DNA from: Clostridia bacterium
Lineage (GTDB): Bacteria; Bacillota; Clostridia; Oscillospirales; Acutalibacteraceae
Length of the DNA stretch: 64,000 nucleotides
NCBI GenBank assembly: GCA_017454485.1
Contig: JAFTCX010000054.1
Location: 1-64,000, forward strand
Reading direction: 5' to 3'
Under the pieces are notes generated by a model. The model was not told the DNA's origin. It made no database searches and saw only the letters and a program-made list of their open reading frames with translations. Every line of letters begins with the position of its first letter. Position 1 is the stretch's first letter. The translations under genes and the position numbers were made by a program. Below are positions 29,130 through 37,862 of this stretch, one piece after another.

Positions 29130-30721
29130 AATATGCACTTGCTTATGACATCGGAACCACCGGTGTAAAAACCTGTTTGTTTGAAATCGGCGACACCATC
29201 CGTCTGCTCGCCGGCGAAAGCGAGGGCTACCCGCTGTATGTGCTGCCGGACGGCGGCGCGGAGCAGGACCCGGAGGAATGGTGGAGCGCCATGTGCAGTA
29301 CGACGCGGCAGGTGATTTCTGCCGCCGGAATTGCGCCGGAAAAAATCGACGGCATCTCCTTCTGCTCGCAGGGGCAGGGCCTTGTGCTTGTGGATAAAAA
29401 CGGAAAACCCGTGCGCCGTGCCATGAGCTATATGGACCAGCGTGCACGCAAGGAGCTCAAAGAGGGCTTTGCCAACGGTCTGCAGGTTGCGGGCGCAAAC
29501 GTGTTTAAGCTCCTGCCGGCGCTGATGATCACCGGCGCTGCGCCGCTGTCCGTGAAAGACCCCGTGTGGAAATATAACTGGGTGAAAAACAACGAGCCGG
29601 ACGTATTCGGGCGCGTTTATAAATGGCTCGACGTCAAGGAAGCGCTCATCTGCCGCATGACCGGCGAATTTGTCATGACGCAGGATACCGCCTTCAGCGC
29701 GCTGCTGTATGATTTGAAAAAGAAGGAATGGAGCCAAAAAATGTGCAAGATGTGCGGGGTCGATATCAAGCATCTGCCGCGCATCATCAAATCCGCAGAT
29801 AAGGTCGGCGGGTTGACCGCACAGGCGGCAAAGGAGCTCGGCCTTGCCGAGGGCATTGCCGTTTTCGGCGGCGGCATCGACGCATCGCTGATCGGCGTGG
29901 GCGCCGGTGCATCCGCGATCGGCAAAACGCACATTTACATGGGCACCTCCGGCTGGGTCTCCACGGCGGTGGAGCCGAAAGCGCTGGTGGATACCGCAAC
30001 GATGGTTGCGGCGGTTGTCGGCGCATCGGAAAAGACCTTCAACTACTGGGCGGAGCTGGAGACGGCGGCAAAGTGCATGGAATGGGTGAAGGATCACCTT
30101 GCGCTCGACGAGGTCGGCATCTACTTGAAAAAGCACGACGTTACGCAGGCGGACGATATGGAGCGCAAATACACCTCCCTCTACACCTATTTGCAGGACG
30201 TGATGAAGAAAGTACCCGCCGGCTGCGGCGGTGTGGTGTTCACCCCGTGGTTCCACGGCAACCGCTGCCCGTTTGAAGACCCGAACGCCCGCGCAATGTT
30301 CTTTAATATGAGTTTGGATACCGGTAAGAGCGAACTGATCCGCTCTGTTGTGGAGGGCGTCTGCTTCCATATGCGCTGGATGCTCGAAGCGCAGGAAAAG
30401 AAGGTCAAGTCCAGCGACGCAATCCGCTTTGTCGGCGGCGGCGCATTGGGTGAAACGACCTGTCAGATTCTTGCGGACTGTTTGGGCAAGGATGTGGAAA
30501 CGGTCGCGTCCTCGCAAAACGTCGGCGCGGTCGGCGCAGCCGCTGTGGTGGCTGCCGGTCTGGGGCTTGTGGACGATGTCAACGACACCGACAAGTTCAT
30601 CAAGGTGGAAAAAATCTATCATCCCGACCCGTCGGTCAAAGCGGTCTACGATAAGAATTTTGCCGTGTTCAAGCAGCTTTATGCGGCGAACAAAAAGGGC
30701 TTTGCCATGCTCAACGGCTGA
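29126..30721 (+). CDS. FGGY-family carbohydrate kinase
   Basis: 531-residue sugar kinase of the xylulokinase/glycerol kinase superfamily. Phosphate-1 loop YDIGTTGVKTCLFE (residues 7-20), substrate region SFCSQGQGLV near 91, catalytic Asp in FGGGIDASLIGVG (about 249-261; GxGxxD variant), phosphate-2/adenosine part MGTSGWVS near 272 and RFVGGGALGETTCQILAD near 434. Substrate unknown: xylulose, ribulose, rhamnulose or erythritol types cannot be told apart here. Coupled to the TetR gene upstream, with the GH109-like gene downstream. Confidence 0.9.
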   Translation: MKYALAYDIGTTGVKTCLFEIGDTIRLLAGESEGYPLYVLPDGGAEQDPEEWWSAMCSTTRQVISAAGIAPEKIDGISFCSQGQGLVLVDKNGKPVRRAMSYMDQRARKELKEGFANGLQVAGANVFKLLPALMITGAAPLSVKDPVWKYNWVKNNEPDVFGRVYKWLDVKEALICRMTGEFVMTQDTAFSALLYDLKKKEWSQKMCKMCGVDIKHLPRIIKSADKVGGLTAQAAKELGLAEGIAVFGGGIDASLIGVGAGASAIGKTHIYMGTSGWVSTAVEPKALVDTATMVAAVVGASEKTFNYWAELETAAKCMEWVKDHLALDEVGIYLKKHDVTQADDMERKYTSLYTYLQDVMKKVPAGCGGVVFTPWFHGNRCPFEDPNARAMFFNMSLDTGKSELIRSVVEGVCFHMRWMLEAQEKKVKSSDAIRFVGGGALGETTCQILADCLGKDVETVASSQNVGAVGAAAVVAAGLGLVDDVNDTDKFIKVEKIYHPDPSVKAVYDKNFAVFKQLYAANKKGFAMLNG

Positions 30722-30743
30722 GACGGCAACCAAAGAGACGATG

Positions 30744-30776
30744 CTCCGCCGTGGCTTTTCATGGCGGAGTCCTTTT
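30744..30776 (+). terminator. Weak intercistronic hairpin
   Basis: CTCCGCC (30744-30750) pairs with GGCGGAG (30763-30769), followed by TCCTTTTC. The T-run is poor, so it may reduce rather than stop transcription into the next gene, 18 bp on. Confidence 0.5.
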
Positions 30777-30793
30777 CAAAGGAGAAATGAAGA

Positions 30794-32029
30794 ATGAAAA
30801 TGTTCCATGTCGGTGTGATCGGCCTTGGCAACCGCGGCGCTTGGTGGGTGAACGAGATGCTCGCAGAGCTGGACTACATCCATGTTGCCGGACTTTGCGA
30901 TGTTTATGAGGATCGTCTTCAAAACACAAAGGCGCAGCTTATGAAAAAAGGACGTCCGGCGCCGGCGGTTTTGACAACGGACTATCAAGCGCTGATCGAC
31001 GCGCCGGAGGTGGAGGTCGTGCTGGTGTTTTCGTCGTGGGCGAACCACCATGACGCGGCAATCCGCGCCCTGCGCGCCAAAAAGCCCGTTGCCATCGAGG
31101 TTGGCGGGGCGTACAGTGTGGCGGAGTGCGAATCGCTTGTCAAAACGCAGGAGGAGACCGGCACGCCGTTCATGCTGCTGGAAAACTGCTGCTACGGCGA
31201 ATATGAACTGATGGCGCTGAATATGGCGCGGCACGGCTTGTTCGGCGAAATTGTTCACTGCGCCGGCGGCTACATGCATGATCTGCGCGGCGAGATCTCC
31301 CGCGGCAACGAGACGCGCCACTACCGCTTTCACGAATATCTGACCCGCAACGCGGAAAACTATCCGACCCATGAAATCGGCCCGATCGCAAAGCTGCTGA
31401 ACATCGGAAACGGCAACCGCTTCGTTTCGCTGGTTTCGGTCGCGTCCCGGGCAGCGGGGCTGCACACCTATATCGAAGCGCACGACGATCTGCGCGAAAA
31501 ATATGAAAAAACGGTTTTTCGGCAGGGCGACATTGTGAACACCGTGCTCACCTGCGCCGACGGCACAACGGTTGCCATCACGCTTGACACATCGCTGCCG
31601 CGCTACTACAGCCGCGGACTGACCGTGCGCGGCACAAAGGGCATGTATGAGGAGGCAACGCAGTCTGTGCTGCTGGACAGCGAAACGTACCCGGGCGCGG
31701 AATGGGACTGGTCGCCGCAATTTTGCAACCGCGAGCGCTTTCTCGAACAATGGCGTCACCCGATCTGGCAGCGCTATCGCGGCGAAGGTGTGAAGGAGCA
31801 GGGGCACGGCGGAATGGATTTTCTGGTGATCGACGCGTTTTTTGAAGCGCTCGACAAAGGGCTTCCGATGCCGATCGATGTGTATGACGCGGCGACGTGG
31901 ATGGCGATCACCGCCCTTTCCGCGCAGTCGATTGCACAGGGCTCTGTGCCGGTCGCGTTTCCGGATTTTACCGGCGGACACTGGAAAACAAAAAAAGAGG
32001 AGCCGGTGTGGAAGTACGCCATCGGCTGA
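30794..32029 (+). CDS. Gfo/Idh/MocA protein, GH109-like
   Basis: 411 residues. N-terminal NAD-binding Rossmann fold (VGVIGLGNRGAWWVNEM, residues 5-21) and an alpha/beta C-domain. The pattern LENCCYG (Glu130), GGYMHD (His162) and YPTHEIGP (Tyr190, His193) resembles the GH109 glycosidases, where, from memory, Glu149, His181, Tyr225 and His228 of the founding enzyme are important; the Glu-to-His spacing of 32 is identical. GH109 uses bound NAD for transient oxidation and cleaves alpha-N-acetylgalactosaminides. An ordinary dehydrogenase is the alternative. Ribosome binding site AAAGGAG. Confidence 0.82.
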   Translation: MKMFHVGVIGLGNRGAWWVNEMLAELDYIHVAGLCDVYEDRLQNTKAQLMKKGRPAPAVLTTDYQALIDAPEVEVVLVFSSWANHHDAAIRALRAKKPVAIEVGGAYSVAECESLVKTQEETGTPFMLLENCCYGEYELMALNMARHGLFGEIVHCAGGYMHDLRGEISRGNETRHYRFHEYLTRNAENYPTHEIGPIAKLLNIGNGNRFVSLVSVASRAAGLHTYIEAHDDLREKYEKTVFRQGDIVNTVLTCADGTTVAITLDTSLPRYYSRGLTVRGTKGMYEEATQSVLLDSETYPGAEWDWSPQFCNRERFLEQWRHPIWQRYRGEGVKEQGHGGMDFLVIDAFFEALDKGLPMPIDVYDAATWMAITALSAQSIAQGSVPVAFPDFTGGHWKTKKEEPVWKYAIG

Positions 32030-32040
32030 TTACAACCAAA

Positions 32041-32086
32041 AACGTGGAGAGCGGAACCATGCCACTCTCCACGTTGTGTTTTTTAC
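32041..32086. terminator. Bidirectional terminator
   Basis: AACGTGGAGAG (32041-32051) pairs perfectly with CTCTCCACGTT (32065-32075), followed by a T-rich run to 32084. It separates the GH109-like gene from convergent galM. Confidence 0.9.
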
Positions 32087-32092
32087 AGGGTG

Positions 32093-33130
32093 TTACACTT
32101 TGAAAATCGTCAGACTCTCGAATTTTTCGCCCGCCTTGAACGTGCACTGCGGAAAATCGGGGTGGTTCGGCGTGTCGGGATAAAACTGCGTTTCCAAACA
32201 GAAGCCGGCGTGTTTGGTGAGCGGTGCGCCGCCTTTGCCGATTTCGCTGCCGTCAAGAAAATTGCCGGTGTAAAGCTGCATACCCGGCAGATCGGTAAAT
32301 ACCTGCAGCCGGCGGCCGCTGTCGGGGTCCTTTGCTTCGGCGGCAAGGCGCAGCTTTCCGTTTTCGCCGTTCAGACAGAAATTGTGGTCATAGCCGCGGC
32401 ACTGGATGAGCTGTTCGTCGTCGGCGGTGATATCGCGTCCGATGGGCTTTGCAATGCGGAAATCAAAGGCTGTGCCGTCCACGGGTCGTTTTTCGCCCGT
32501 TGGGATGGACAGCGCGTCGGTCGGCGTGTAGCAGTCGGCGTTGATCTGCAGTTCGTGCGCAAGAACGTCGCGCTTTCCGGCAGTCAGGTTGAAATAGGCG
32601 TGGTTCGTGAAGTTCATGATCGTCTCTTTGTCGGAGACCGCGCAGTAGTGAATTTCCAGCTCGCCGTGCTCGGTCAGCACATATTTTACGGTCATGTCCA
32701 CATTGCCGGGGAAGCCTTCGACGCCGTCCGGGCTGTGATAGGCGAATTCCACGGCGTTGTCGTCGGTGATGATCGCGCGCCACAAAGCGCTGTTGTATTC
32801 GCCGCCGCCGTGCAGGCAGGTGGTGCCGTTTTCGTTCTTGGTTGCCTGATATTCCTTGCCGCCGACGGTGAATTTTCCGCCGCAAAGCCGGTTCGCGTAT
32901 TGACCGATGATCTCGCCGGCGTAGGTCGTTGTGGAAAGGTGCCCGGCAAGGGAATCAAAGCCCATGAGGATGTCGCCCATCTCGCCGTCTTTGTCGGGGC
33001 AGACAAAGCTGTTCAGCGTGGCGCCGCGTGTGAGAATGCCGACTTTGATGCCGTTTGTGTTTTCAATCGTATACTGATAAACTTCTCTGCCGTCGGGCAT
33101 GGTATCGTAAAAGGTTTTGATGACGCTCAT
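32093..33130 (-). CDS. galM: Aldose 1-epimerase (galactose mutarotase)
   Basis: Interconverts alpha and beta anomers of aldohexoses. 345 residues, beta-sandwich family. Markers: IIGQYANRLCGGKF near residue 72 (conserved Asn-Arg), CLHGGGEYNSALW near 103 (His), TNHAYFNLTAG near 171 (catalytic His) and a late catalytic Glu in FCLETQFYPDTPNHPDFP near 306, the family signature at the end. No signal peptide. It has its own promoter; it could serve the sugar genes around it. Confidence 0.95.
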   Translation of the reverse strand: MSVIKTFYDTMPDGREVYQYTIENTNGIKVGILTRGATLNSFVCPDKDGEMGDILMGFDSLAGHLSTTTYAGEIIGQYANRLCGGKFTVGGKEYQATKNENGTTCLHGGGEYNSALWRAIITDDNAVEFAYHSPDGVEGFPGNVDMTVKYVLTEHGELEIHYCAVSDKETIMNFTNHAYFNLTAGKRDVLAHELQINADCYTPTDALSIPTGEKRPVDGTAFDFRIAKPIGRDITADDEQLIQCRGYDHNFCLNGENGKLRLAAEAKDPDSGRRLQVFTDLPGMQLYTGNFLDGSEIGKGGAPLTKHAGFCLETQFYPDTPNHPDFPQCTFKAGEKFESLTIFKV

Positions 33131-33159
33131 GAAAAAAGCCTCCTTTTTGTTGTGCTTTC

Positions 33160-33188
33160 ATGGTAGCACATTTTTTTCGGTTTGTAAA
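33160..33188 (-). promoter_or_regulatory. Promoter of galM
   Basis: On the minus strand TTTACA (33188-33183), 17 bp, TACCAT (33165-33160). Confidence 0.5.
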
Positions 33189-33261
33189 TAAGCAAAAAAA
33201 TTTTATGCAAAGCTACAGAATTTTCCCGCTGTTTTTTGTGCGCGTTTCTTGTCGAAAACGG

Positions 33262-33290
33262 TTGCAAGAAGTTGGAAAAAATGCTATAAT
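33262..33290 (+). promoter_or_regulatory. Promoter of the DUF3048 lipoprotein gene
   Basis: TTGCAA (33262-33267), 17 bp, TATAAT (33285-33290). Confidence 0.7.
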
Positions 33291-33363
33291 ATGGCTGTTA
33301 TGTTTGTGCACTCCTTTGTGCATTTTGACTGTTTTGATTCTTTTTATTAGGTTGTGATGATTC

Positions 33364-34428
33364 ATGCGTCAACTGTCGACGAAACTGATTGCCGCTGTGT
33401 TTGCCTTGTCTTTGCTCGCCTTGCTGTTCGGCTGCGGAAAACAAGAGCTGCCCGAGGTTTCGGAACCTTCGACCACCGGAGCGATCGTTGAAACGACAAA
33501 AAAGGTCAAAAAGACCGATTATAACCGCCTGACAGGTTTGGACGATCTTTCCAAAAAGGGCAAGGGCAAGCGCCCGATCGCCGTGATGATCAACAACATC
33601 CGCGCCTCGCTTCCGCAATACGGCATTTTTGACGCCGATCTGATGTTTGAATGCCTTGTGGAGGGCGGCATTACCCGTATGATGGCGGTTTACGCCGACC
33701 AGACCAAGATTCCGAAGGTGATGTCCGTGCGTTCGTGCCGTTATTATTTCCCGATCTTCGCCAAGGGCCTTGACGCGTTTTACATCTGCTTCGGCTGCAA
33801 TCCGACGCTTGGCAAGCAGGCGCTCAAGAACACCGAAATCGACTATATGGACGGCTCGGAAAACTATGACACCGACTTTTTCGGCCGCGACGCCGAACGG
33901 CTCAAGCATTACAGCAAGGAGCACACGGCCTATCTCAAGGGCGACAAGGTTCCGGCGCTGCTGAAAAAGTATGACTTCCGTGCAAAGTATGCCAAGGGCA
34001 AGGATGAGTATATCTTCGACTTCCGCGACCCGAAAACGGTCAGCGACAAGGAATGCACGAATGTGCGGCTGAATTTTTCCAAGAGCTACTATACCACCTT
34101 CACTTATGACAGCAAGAAAAAGGCCTATTTGAAAACCCACACGGGCAGTCCTCATATGGACGCCGCCGTGAACAAGCAACTGCAATACACGAACGTGTTC
34201 ATCCTTGAAACGAATGTGGCGCCGTTCCCGGGCAGCCAGCTTGTCAAGATCGACTGGAAGGGCGGCACAGGCTACTATCTGTCTTACGGCACGGTGCGCG
34301 AGATCAAGTGGCACAAGAAAAACTACGACGCGCCGATCGTGATCACAAACAAGAACGGAAAGGAAATTCAGATCAACCGCGGCAACAGCTACATCGGCGT
34401 GGTCAACTATGACAGCACCGTATTTTGA
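33364..34428 (+). CDS. DUF3048 (YerB-like) lipoprotein
   Basis: 354-residue exported lipoprotein. Signal peptide MRQLSTKLIAAVFALSLLAL ends in lipobox LLFGC, with Cys24 as the probable lipidated residue. The mature part matches the DUF3048/YerB family: RPIAVMINNIRASLPQYGI near residue 70, ADLMFECLVEGGITRMMAVY near 93, RSCRYYFPIFA near 122 and FSKSYYTTFTYD near 240. The family's function is unknown; it is common in spore-formers. It has its own promoter. Confidence 0.9.
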   Translation: MRQLSTKLIAAVFALSLLALLFGCGKQELPEVSEPSTTGAIVETTKKVKKTDYNRLTGLDDLSKKGKGKRPIAVMINNIRASLPQYGIFDADLMFECLVEGGITRMMAVYADQTKIPKVMSVRSCRYYFPIFAKGLDAFYICFGCNPTLGKQALKNTEIDYMDGSENYDTDFFGRDAERLKHYSKEHTAYLKGDKVPALLKKYDFRAKYAKGKDEYIFDFRDPKTVSDKECTNVRLNFSKSYYTTFTYDSKKKAYLKTHTGSPHMDAAVNKQLQYTNVFILETNVAPFPGSQLVKIDWKGGTGYYLSYGTVREIKWHKKNYDAPIVITNKNGKEIQINRGNSYIGVVNYDSTVF

Positions 34429-34467
34429 GGGAATTGTTGCCTAATTTTAAATTTTCTGTGCAAACAC

Positions 34468-34496
34468 TTGCAAAGAACGGCAGGGTATGCTATACT
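34468..34496 (+). promoter_or_regulatory. Promoter of the small amphipathic protein gene
   Basis: TTGCAA (34468-34473), 17 bp, TATACT (34491-34496). Confidence 0.65.
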
Positions 34497-34537
34497 GAAA
34501 CCACAAAGAAAACAATTTCACGAAAGGAGTTTATCTC

Positions 34538-34672
34538 ATGGACGCACTCAACAAAATTATTGATTCTTTCAAATCCGTGATCGAGCAGATCGTTGATTTC
34601 TTCAAAGATTTCATCAAGCAAATGCGCGCGATCGGCGACGACAAAGGCAAGAAAGACGAAGAAGTTGAATAA
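34538..34672 (+). CDS. Small amphipathic helical protein
   Basis: 44 residues, with strong signals: consensus-like promoter, AAAGGAG 8 bp before ATG and a clean terminator directly after. Residues 5-32 alternate hydrophobic and charged residues (LNKIIDSFKSVIEQIVDFFKDFI) as an amphipathic helix, and the tail is Lys/Glu/Asp-rich. No family recognised. The C-terminus of the protein at 45828-46190 (IKRFFDSILNFFCSLF) has similar character, which may point to a shared membrane-surface or assembly function. Confidence 0.65.
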   Translation: MDALNKIIDSFKSVIEQIVDFFKDFIKQMRAIGDDKGKKDEEVE

Positions 34673-34680
34673 TGAAAAAG

Positions 34681-34708
34681 GCGGTGCTTGAAAGCGCCGC
34701 TTTTTTTT
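34681..34708 (+). terminator. Terminator after the small protein gene
   Basis: GCGGTGC (34681-34687) pairs with GCGCCGC (34694-34700), then eight T. Confidence 0.92.
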
Positions 34709-34710
34709 GC

Positions 34711-34911
<201 letters not shown>

Positions 34912-34918
34912 AAAAAAC

Positions 34919-34943
34919 CGCTCTGCCGGCCGGCAGAGCAGTT
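34919..34943 (-). terminator. Terminator of tarJ
   Basis: A perfect 20-bp palindrome at 34921-34940 (CTCTGCCGG/CCGGCAGAG core). On the minus strand the stem is flanked by AAAAAAC and then GG plus seven T. Confidence 0.9.
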
Positions 34944-34945
34944 TT

Positions 34946-35971
34946 TTATTTTTCCCATTTCATAATCGTTTTGCCCATCGCCTTTTTGGTGTCGAGGTCA
35001 AACGCCTCGCCCATCTCCTTGATATGGCGGATGGTGACGACATTGCCGATCATATGCGAAAGATATTCCACGATTTCGGGATACTTTTCATACATTTCAA
35101 CCGTCTTGAGGAAGTCCGCACGGCCGGAGCGGGAGGTGCCGAACATCCGCAGACCCTTTTCCAGAATCATGCGCGTGTTGATCGGCACGGGATATTCGCT
35201 CACGCCGAGGATGGAAATTGTGCCCTCGGGGTTGATATAGTCGATGATTTGGTTGATTGCAATCTGCGAGGCGTTGCCGCCGACGCATTCAAACGCGTGA
35301 TCCACCGTCAAATCGTCCGGAATTTCCGTGGTGAGGATGGTTTTGTCCACAAACGTGAAATCCTGCAGCTTCTTTTCGTCAATGCCGAAAACATAAATTT
35401 TCGTGTCGGGGAAAAACTTGCGCAGAAATACGCTTGTCATATAGCTCAAATTGCCGTCGCCCCAAACGCCGATAATGTTGCGGCGCGCGTGGGCGATTTT
35501 GTCAAAGCGCGAAATGGCGTGCACGCTGACGGAGACCAGCTCCGTGAACGCCGCCACATGCGGATCGATATCCTTGGGCAGACGAACCAGACGGTCGGCG
35601 GGCAACTGGACATATTCCTGCATAAAGCCGTCGAAGCCGCTGGCGCGGAATTTGCTGGAACGCAGATAGTTTTCCGCAATGATGTCGTCGTGTTCAACCG
35701 GGGTGTTCGGAATCATCACGACCTGTTCGCCGATTTCAAACGAACCGTCGGGCGCATAGACCACTTCGCCGATCGCCTCGTGGATGAGCGCCATCGGCAG
35801 CTTTTTTGCAAGCACCTTCGGGTCGCGTGTGCCCTGATAATAGCGCTGGTCGGCGTGGCAGATGGAAAGATACGTCGGGCGCACGATCACGTCGTTGCTG
35901 AATAAGTCCAGCTCGGTGAACGCAATTTCGATTTTGCGCGGCGCGGTCAGTCGGTAAACGGTATTCAGCAT
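34946..35971 (-). CDS. tarJ: Ribitol-5-phosphate dehydrogenase (TarJ-type)
   Basis: Medium-chain zinc-type alcohol dehydrogenase of 341 residues that, paired with TarI, reduces ribulose-5-phosphate to ribitol-5-phosphate for CDP-ribitol synthesis. Visible: the Cys of SICHADQRYYQG near residue 36, MALIHEAIGEVV near 61, the cofactor-binding region IIGVWGDGNLSYMTSVFL (about 164-181) and VDHAFECVGG near 221. The ATG at 35971 was chosen because AAAGGAC lies 8 bp upstream; a longer in-frame start would overlap tarI. It begins 4 bp after tarI, so they are one operon. Assignment rests mainly on the pairing. Confidence 0.85.
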   Translation of the reverse strand: MLNTVYRLTAPRKIEIAFTELDLFSNDVIVRPTYLSICHADQRYYQGTRDPKVLAKKLPMALIHEAIGEVVYAPDGSFEIGEQVVMIPNTPVEHDDIIAENYLRSSKFRASGFDGFMQEYVQLPADRLVRLPKDIDPHVAAFTELVSVSVHAISRFDKIAHARRNIIGVWGDGNLSYMTSVFLRKFFPDTKIYVFGIDEKKLQDFTFVDKTILTTEIPDDLTVDHAFECVGGNASQIAINQIIDYINPEGTISILGVSEYPVPINTRMILEKGLRMFGTSRSGRADFLKTVEMYEKYPEIVEYLSHMIGNVVTIRHIKEMGEAFDLDTKKAMGKTIMKWEK

Positions 35972-35975
35972 AGAA

Positions 35976-36695
35976 TCAGTCCTTTCCGCCGGCTTCTTCG
36001 TCAAGCAGGACTTTTGCTACGCGCAAATCATACGGATAGGTGATTTTGATGTTGTGCACTTCGCCCTGAATCAGATGCACCGGATGCCCCTTCATGGTGA
36101 AGATCTTGCACGCGTCGGTGAGGATGTCTTTTTCCTCGGCGGTCAAGCTCTCATACAGATCCTTGAGCAGCTTTGCCTTGAACGCCTGCGGGGTCTGACC
36201 CTGATACAGGCGGCTGCGGTCGGGGATGGCGCTGATGGTCTCTTTGTCAGCGCTTTCCACAATCGTATCCGTGGCGGGAACCACCGTATCCGTGGCGCCG
36301 TATTTGATGGCGCCGTCGATGTTTTCGTTGATGATGCGCACAGAAACGAACGGGCGCACCGCGTCATGCGTCACAATGACGGTGTTGTCGTCCAGTCCGT
36401 CTGTCTCCTCGATATAACGGATGGCGTTCATGATCGTTTCGTTGCGCGTCTCGCCGCCTTTGATGACCACAAACTTGTCGCTGGGCGGAAGATACTTTGC
36501 AAGCTTTTCCTTGGTGTAGTTCACCCACTGGTTGGGGCAAAGGATGATGATCTTCTGAAACGCACTGTTAATGAAGAACTTCTCCACCGTGTGCGCGATG
36601 ATGGGCTTGTGGTTGATATGCAGATACTGCTTCGGCTTGTCCTGATTTCCCATACGGCTGCCGATACCGCCGGCAGCGATGACTGCGTAGACCAT
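35976..36695 (-). CDS. tarI: CDP-ribitol pyrophosphorylase TarI (IspD-like)
   Basis: 239-residue cytidylyltransferase of the IspD/TarI family. Nucleotide loop AVIAAGGIGSRMGNQDKPKQYL (residues 4-25, in pieces GGIGSRMG and KPKQYL), VTHDAVRPF near 109, the Lys of HNIKITYPYDLRVAK near 212. IspD of the MEP pathway shares these motifs; the adjacent tarJ makes CDP-ribitol synthesis the better call. The product could feed the polyol-phosphate transferase at 52660-53835. It has its own promoter. Confidence 0.85.
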   Translation of the reverse strand: MVYAVIAAGGIGSRMGNQDKPKQYLHINHKPIIAHTVEKFFINSAFQKIIILCPNQWVNYTKEKLAKYLPPSDKFVVIKGGETRNETIMNAIRYIEETDGLDDNTVIVTHDAVRPFVSVRIINENIDGAIKYGATDTVVPATDTIVESADKETISAIPDRSRLYQGQTPQAFKAKLLKDLYESLTAEEKDILTDACKIFTMKGHPVHLIQGEVHNIKITYPYDLRVAKVLLDEEAGGKD

Positions 36696-36727
36696 AAAGT
36701 TTCACCTCATAAATTTGATAACAACTT

Positions 36728-36756
36728 ATTGTACCGCAGTTTTATGCTTTTGTCAA
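36728..36756 (-). promoter_or_regulatory. Promoter of tarI-tarJ
   Basis: On the minus strand TTGACA (36756-36751), 17 bp, TACAAT (36733-36728). Confidence 0.8.
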
Positions 36757-36764
36757 TATTCTTG

Positions 36765-37700
36765 TTATTTCAGATACGTTTGCGCATATTGCACGGACAG
36801 GGTGTACACCCTGTCTGCGCTGTCCGGGTCATCGGCGAGATCGTGGCCGGAGTTCGGGTAGCAGACAAAATCGTTCGTCACACCCGCAGCCGTGAGAGAT
36901 TCGGAAAGCGCTTGCACGCCGGCAAATGGCACGATGGTGTCCTTTTCGCCCTGCGCAAAAACGGTCGGAACAGCACTTGATGCGTATGTGATCGGTGAAA
37001 CGGCGCGCAGCGCGCTCATGAACGCTTCGTAATTGCCGCTCTTGTTTGTGTATTCTTCCACGGTGATGCGCACGCCGCAGGCCTTCGCCATCAGATCGAG
37101 CATGGCGCTCAGATCGCCCAGCGCGTTGTTTTCCAAAAAGTCCGCCCGCGTCAAATCGCTCGGTCCGCAAAAGCTGATTGCAGCAACCGGCGTGACCGGC
37201 GCACTGCTGTTTCTCGCATAGGCATACAGCATCGACAGATGCGCGCCGGCGGACATGCCTGCAAGAATCACTTTGTTGACAGTATAGCCCGAAGCAGCGG
37301 CCGTCTCTTTGATTTTTGCAAGCGCGGCGCCGATATCATCGAGCAGATCGTTCATGTGAACGGTGTCGGAGATGTAGCGGTAGCTCATCGTTGCGGCAGC
37401 ATAGCCGGCGTTTGCCCATTGCGCGATGAGGTCATTGTAGGTCGATTTGTCGCCGAAAATCCAGGCGCCGCCGTGGATGAAGAGCACAAGGCCGGTTTCG
37501 CCTTTTTGCGCCGGCAGCATCAGATTCAGGCTTTGCCGGGTTGCGTCCGCACCGTAAACGAGGGTTTGCGCACTGCCGGATGGCGTGTCCGGCACCGGCG
37601 TCGGCTGCTGCGTGTTTCCGGAGCCGCCGTGAAGCAGTCCGGAGAGGAAGAAGAAAAAGGAAAGGAAAAGGGAGAAGAATTTTTGGAAAAATGCCTTCAT
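36765..37700 (-). CDS. Secreted alpha/beta hydrolase (esterase), paralogue
   Basis: 311 residues. N-terminal signal peptide (AFFQKFFSLFLSFFFFLSG), then a Pro/Thr-rich spacer (about 25-45), then the hydrolase domain. Oxyanion HGGAWIFGD near residue 76, nucleophile AGMSAGAHLSM near 150, acid in QGEKDTIVPF near 255, His in NSGHDLADD near 290. Related in order of motifs to the esterase at 25857-26753. ATG at 37700 was chosen from AAAGGAG upstream; a 20-residue in-frame extension crosses the promoter and was rejected. Confidence 0.82.
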   Translation of the reverse strand: MKAFFQKFFSLFLSFFFFLSGLLHGGSGNTQQPTPVPDTPSGSAQTLVYGADATRQSLNLMLPAQKGETGLVLFIHGGAWIFGDKSTYNDLIAQWANAGYAAATMSYRYISDTVHMNDLLDDIGAALAKIKETAAASGYTVNKVILAGMSAGAHLSMLYAYARNSSAPVTPVAAISFCGPSDLTRADFLENNALGDLSAMLDLMAKACGVRITVEEYTNKSGNYEAFMSALRAVSPITYASSAVPTVFAQGEKDTIVPFAGVQALSESLTAAGVTNDFVCYPNSGHDLADDPDSADRVYTLSVQYAQTYLK

Positions 37701-37731
37701 AAAAAGGACTCCTTTACTATAAGATAAATAC

Positions 37732-37760
37732 ATTATACAGTTTTGGAAAAAAGTTGTCAA
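37732..37760 (-). promoter_or_regulatory. Promoter of the esterase gene
   Basis: On the minus strand TTGACA (37760-37755), 17 bp, TATAAT (37737-37732): full consensus. Confidence 0.85.
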
Positions 37761-37862
37761 GAAAAAAGGAGGTAAAAGAATCAGCGGTGAAAAAGTTTAC
37801 TTTGAAAACAAAACTTTGACAAATTGTATCGTTCACGGTTTGGCCTTGTGACAGCCATCGGA

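Noticed and set aside
35976..36695. IspD of the MEP isoprenoid pathway
   Set aside because: Motifs are shared, but the 4-bp spacing to a TarJ-type dehydrogenase favours TarI.
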